Under the pieces are notes generated by a model, which saw nothing but the letters and a program-made list of their open reading frames with translations, was not told where the DNA came from and ran no database searches. From an uncultured Ardenticatenia bacterium (lineage in GTDB: Bacteria > Chloroflexota > Anaerolineae > Promineifilales > Promineifilaceae), in the NCBI GenBank assembly GCA_937858165.1, contig CALLZA010000214.1:1-10141 (forward strand): 10,141 nucleotides of DNA, in the 5' to 3' direction. Below are positions 6,543 to 10,141 of the stretch, piece by piece. The position numbers and the translations under genes are program-made. Position 1 is the stretch's first letter; each line of letters starts with the position of its first letter.

Positions 6543-9500
6543 CCCCACCGGCAACCGCTGGCAACGACCGCTGGACCCCTTCGGCGACGAGACGCGCGCC
6601 TATGCAGCGCACCTGCTCTGGCGGCTGGCTCTGGCCGTGACGCTGAGCGCGGCCGTGTCGGTGGTTGCCGGGACCTTTGCCGTCTCTACCATCAGCCCGT
6701 TGCGCCTGGGCGCGCTGGTTATCTTACTGATTGCCGGGGTGGCCGGGGTGGCTTTGGCCCGCGCCGGACGGATCGAGGTTGGGCGGCGCGCCTTTGTGCT
6801 GCTGATGTTGATTGGTTACCTGGCCATGACCCTGCCAACGGCCTTTCGCACCATGCCCTCGACGCTTGTCGGTCTCTGGATTTTGGCCTGGCTGGCTGTG
6901 CTGGTGGTGGCCGCCGGCCTGCTGCTGGGGCGCGTCTGGGCGCTGGCCATTACGGTCGCCGGCGTGGGAGCACTCATCTTTGCCCTGGTTCCCAGCGTCG
7001 GGCGGCCCGCCAGCACGCCTATGTCGGGCGCGCTGGTGCTGTTGAGCGGGGCGGCGGTGGTGGTCTTCGCCTTCGCTCTCAACCTCGTCTTCGAAGCCAT
7101 CGCCCGCGCTCGCGCTCAGGGCCAGGAGCTCCAGCGTAGCCTGTGGCAGACGCGGGCCACGCTGGAAGGGCAAGTCGAAGAGCGCACCCGGGCGCTGGCC
7201 CTGGCCGCCCGCGTCGGCCGCCAACTGACCCGCATCCATGATCTCGACACGCTGCTTCACGACGCCGTGGAGACGATCCGCGACCGCTTCGATCTCTACC
7301 ACGTGCAGGTCTACCTGCTCAACCCGGTGGCCGGCGAACTGCTGCTCAGCGCGGCCACGGGCGAAGCGGGCGCGGAACTGCTGCGCGGCCGGCACCGTCT
7401 GCCGGTCGGCCCCGGCTCCATCAACGGCACGGCGGCCGCCAACCGTCAGCCGGTCGTCGTGGCCCACGCCCGCACCAGTCCCATCTTCCTCAGCAACCCA
7501 CTACTGCCGAACACAGAATCAGAAGCGGCCATTCCCATGATTGTCGAAGACGAGGTGCTGGGCATTCTCGATCTGCACAGCAGTGCGCTCGAAGGGCTGA
7601 ACACCGACAACTTGCCCGTCTTCACCGTGCTGGCCGCCCAACTGGCCACGGCCATTCGCAACGCGCGCCTTTTCGCCGAGATCACCGAGACGCGCGAGCA
7701 ACTGGCCCGCCAGGCGGAGATGCTGACGCATGGCGGCTGGCAGCGCTTCCTGGAAGAGCGGCCGGTGGGCGGCGCGCTGGGCAGCGCGGATCCCGCGACC
7801 GAGGCCACGCGCCTGCGCCAGCCCATCGCCGTGCGCGGGGCAACCATTGGCCTGCTGGAACTGGACACGCCCGCCGCCGGCACGCCCGCCGCCCAGGAAC
7901 TGGTTGCCGCCGTCGCCGGGCAGTTGGGCGCACACCTGGAGAACCTGCGCCTGACCCAGCAGGCGGAGACGGCCCTCGACGAAGCCCGCCGCCGCGAAAG
8001 CGAAATGGCGCTGATCAACCGCCTGGTCACACTGCTGGCCGCCGCGCCCGACCTGACGGGCAGCCTGCAGATCATCGTCGATGAGTTGGCCCAGGCCACA
8101 TCCATCGGCCAGGTCGGCATCGCCATGCTGAACGAAGAGCGCACGGCGCTGACCGTGCTGGCCGACCGCTCCGGCAGCCTCAACACCGACAGCGCCGTCG
8201 GCTTCGTCATCCCCCTGGCCAACAACCCGGCTACTCAACTGGCGATTGCCGAGCGGCGGCCGGTCATTGTGGAGAACGCCACCGAAAGCCCCCTGACCGC
8301 TTCGGCCCACGAAGTGCTGCGTCAGCGCGGCGTCAAGACCATCCTCATCCTGCCCCTGGTCGTCGAAAACGAGGTCATCGGCACGGTCGGGCTAGACGTC
8401 GTCGAAGAAGGCATCAAACTGGCCGAAGAGCAGATGCGGCTGGCGGAGACGATCGTCTACCAGGCGGCGACGGCCGTCCAGCGCGCCCGCCTATTCAATG
8501 AGACAGAACAGGCCCGCCGCGACGCGGAACGCCTCTACACGCTGAGCGCCACCCTCAACACCGCCCAGGACCTCGACGAGATTCTGGGCGCGGTCGTCGC
8601 TTCTGACCTGGCCGAAGGCGCGTCGGGCGTCGCCCTGGCCATCGTCGACAGCGACGCTGATACCCCAACATGGGCCACGCTGGCCGCCCGCTGGCCCGAC
8701 GCCGACGCGGCCCATGCATCGCCCCACCCCAACGGCCGGGCGCTCGGCGAGCGCTTCCCGCTGCCGGCCGATGGGCGTGTCGGCGACTGGCTGGCCCAGC
8801 CCGACGAACCGCTACTGCTTGCCAACCTCGGTGAAGAGGAGTCGCCCGAAGGCGTCTGGCTGGCCGCCGGCGACGCCCGCGCCGCGGCTATCCTGCCCCT
8901 CCAGGTGGCCGACCGTTGGGTGGGCCTCATGGCGTTGTCGTGGCCTGCGCCGCGCCGCTTTGGGTCGCGCGACCGGCAGCTCTATCGGTCGATGGCTAGC
9001 CAGCTGGCCGTAGCCCTGTCGAACCAGCAGCTCTATGAGCAAGCCCACGCCCGCGCCCGCCAACTGGAGGTGCTGTCGCGCATGGAAGCCGACATGTCGC
9101 TGGCGACGACTGAGGACGAGATTTTACTGGCGCTGGCCAATGGCGCGCCCTGGGGCGACGGGGCCATGCTCGATCTGACCTACCTCTCCAGCCGCGCCAG
9201 CGACGGGGCGCTGCTGGCCGAGCCGGTCAGCCAACGGCACAACGGCGCGACGGTCAATCGGCCGGCGAACAGCACCGTTTTGCTGCGCGCCCTGCCTCTG
9301 AGCAGCCTGTGGCTCGACCGGCCACGCGAGGTACTCATGATTGCCGATGCCACGCGCGACCCGCGCCTTGACCAGGCCATGCAGACGCAGGCGCGGCGCG
9401 AAGGGTGGCAAGCCCTGGCGCTGCTGCCGCTGCGTCGCGGCGGCCAGTGGCAGGGGTACTTCAGCATCAGTTGGCCCACCGCCCACGAGCTGTCGGCCGA

Positions 9501-10141
9501 CGAGGCGTTCATCCTGGAGCGGCTACACGAGCCGCTGGCGGCCACCGTCGCCGGCCGGCGCGCCTATCTGGCCCAGCGCGTCGCCCTGGCCCAGACCGAA
9601 GCGCTCTACACCGTCAGCGCCCGGCTCAACGTCGCTCAGTCCTACGACGACGTGCTGGCCGTCATCCACCAACACACCGAACTGGGCCGCGCCGCCGACG
9701 TGCTGCAATTCGCCTACTTCGACCGGCCGTGGACGCCCGACCAGACGCCGGAGATCGTGACCATCCCCGCCCAGTGGCAGCGCGACGAACCGCCGCCGCC
9801 GCCGCGCCGCCAGCGTGTGGGGGACAGCCCCATCTTGCCGCTGCTGCGCGCCGACCGGCCGGCCGTCTTCGCCGACATTCAGAACGACCCGCGACTCGAC
9901 CGGGCCGGCCGCGCCGCGCTGCGCGAACCGGGCGGCGTGCGCAGCGCTGTCTTCGCCCCCCTGGTCGTCGGCGGCCACTGGATCGGCTACGTCGGGCTGT
10001 TGTTTCGCCGTCGGGCGCCCCACTTTGCCGAAGAGGAGATCGACAGTCTGGCAGGCCCTGACGGCCAGGTGGCTGGTGCCCCGCAACCCATCACGGCTCT
10101 GGAGACGACCGGCACACTTTTGGGGCGGTGGCAGGCCATGC
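6529..10141 (+). CDS. Large membrane-anchored multi-GAF sensor protein, 3' end beyond the window
   Basis: One uninterrupted frame of 1204 codons runs from the ATG at 6529 to the window edge. Residues 1-28 are cytoplasmic in character. About six membrane helices follow (29-50, 58-79, 86-103, 112-133, 135-155, 165-190), then a coiled coil with LEGQVEERTRALALAARV (212-229). A tandem GAF array comes next: GAF at about 235-383, a half-length GAF remnant at 400-475, and GAFs at 506-656, 680-836, 855-1012 and 1033-1184. Each repeat opens with a helix like LYTLSATLNTAQDLDEIL and closes with a helix like LAAQLATAIRNARLF. The strand SEAAIPMIVEDEVLGILDLH (331-350) is the clearest GAF core. A PPPPP run lies at 1088-1092. 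No kinase, GGDEF or other output domain is present up to the edge; one may lie downstream. The frame within the last ~90 bases looks disturbed (see findings). The ligands are unknown. Confidence 0.88.
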   Translation, partial: MGMSSPTGNRWQRPLDPFGDETRAYAAHLLWRLALAVTLSAAVSVVAGTFAVSTISPLRLGALVILLIAGVAGVALARAGRIEVGRRAFVLLMLIGYLAMTLPTAFRTMPSTLVGLWILAWLAVLVVAAGLLLGRVWALAITVAGVGALIFALVPSVGRPASTPMSGALVLLSGAAVVVFAFALNLVFEAIARARAQGQELQRSLWQTRATLEGQVEERTRALALAARVGRQLTRIHDLDTLLHDAVETIRDRFDLYHVQVYLLNPVAGELLLSAATGEAGAELLRGRHRLPVGPGSINGTAAANRQPVVVAHARTSPIFLSNPLLPNTESEAAIPMIVEDEVLGILDLHSSALEGLNTDNLPVFTVLAAQLATAIRNARLFAEITETREQLARQAEMLTHGGWQRFLEERPVGGALGSADPATEATRLRQPIAVRGATIGLLELDTPAAGTPAAQELVAAVAGQLGAHLENLRLTQQAETALDEARRRESEMALINRLVTLLAAAPDLTGSLQIIVDELAQATSIGQVGIAMLNEERTALTVLADRSGSLNTDSAVGFVIPLANNPATQLAIAERRPVIVENATESPLTASAHEVLRQRGVKTILILPLVVENEVIGTVGLDVVEEGIKLAEEQMRLAETIVYQAATAVQRARLFNETEQARRDAERLYTLSATLNTAQDLDEILGAVVASDLAEGASGVALAIVDSDADTPTWATLAARWPDADAAHASPHPNGRALGERFPLPADGRVGDWLAQPDEPLLLANLGEEESPEGVWLAAGDARAAAILPLQVADRWVGLMALSWPAPRRFGSRDRQLYRSMASQLAVALSNQQLYEQAHARARQLEVLSRMEADMSLATTEDEILLALANGAPWGDGAMLDLTYLSSRASDGALLAEPVSQRHNGATVNRPANSTVLLRALPLSSLWLDRPREVLMIADATRDPRLDQAMQTQARREGWQALALLPLRRGGQWQGYFSISWPTAHELSADEAFILERLHEPLAATVAGRRAYLAQRVALAQTEALYTVSARLNVAQSYDDVLAVIHQHTELGRAADVLQFAYFDRPWTPDQTPEIVTIPAQWQRDEPPPPPRRQRVGDSPILPLLRADRPAVFADIQNDPRLDRAGRAALREPGGVRSAVFAPLVVGGHWIGYVGLLFRRRAPHFAEEEIDSLAGPDGQVAGAPQPITALETTGTLLGRWQAM

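Noticed and set aside
6724..7467. 247-codon open frame on the - strand inside the second sensor
   Set aside because: Lies opposite clear membrane helices and a GAF domain. The product is a Gln/His/Gly-rich shadow sequence.

Overview
The window is GC-rich (about two thirds G+C by eye) and every supported gene lies on the + strand. The gene complement is bacterial: peptide deformylase, all three subunits of the GatCAB tRNA amidotransferase, then very large GAF-domain sensor proteins with multi-pass membrane N-termini. The HisKA_7TM-type sensor, the long GAF arrays and the repeat-filled spacers fit Chloroflexota best (Anaerolineae/Caldilineae-like). That placement is an inference from gene style, not from a marker gene.

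Layout. Bases 1-346 hold the 3' part of an unrecognised gene, open to the left edge, whose stop overlaps the start of def (ATGA). Then come def (343-921), gatC (984-1274), gatA (1358-2854) and gatB (about 3012-4496). After 27 bases a membrane sensor with one GAF domain follows (4524-6542). It overlaps by 14 bases a second, much larger GAF-array sensor (6529 to the right edge, at least 1204 residues, 3' end missing). No RNA gene, CRISPR array, insertion sequence or phage gene was seen.

How the genes work together. Def removes the formyl group from new proteins. GatCAB converts Glu-tRNA(Gln) and/or Asp-tRNA(Asn) to the correctly charged amide forms. The first half is therefore a translation block. 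The two sensors are paralogous in design: a six-helix membrane block, then a coiled coil ending in an ERTRAL motif, then GAF. They are translationally coupled. No kinase, cyclase or other output domain is visible in either within the window, so their signalling partner is unknown.

The most unusual non-coding signal is in the three spacers of the def-gatC-gatA-gatB block. The def-gatC spacer is built entirely of degenerate heptamers and folds into a long imperfect hairpin ending exactly at the gatC ATG. The gatC-gatA spacer holds further 7-mer and 8-mer periodic sequence. The gatA-gatB spacer holds a large inverted repeat whose left arm encodes the last eight residues of GatA. It is followed by a good sigma70-type promoter and a leader hairpin in front of gatB. 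The last ~90 bases look error-prone: two compensating frameshifts in a conserved GAF helix suggest a low-quality contig end. I did not find a convincing new multi-gene defence or metabolic system.
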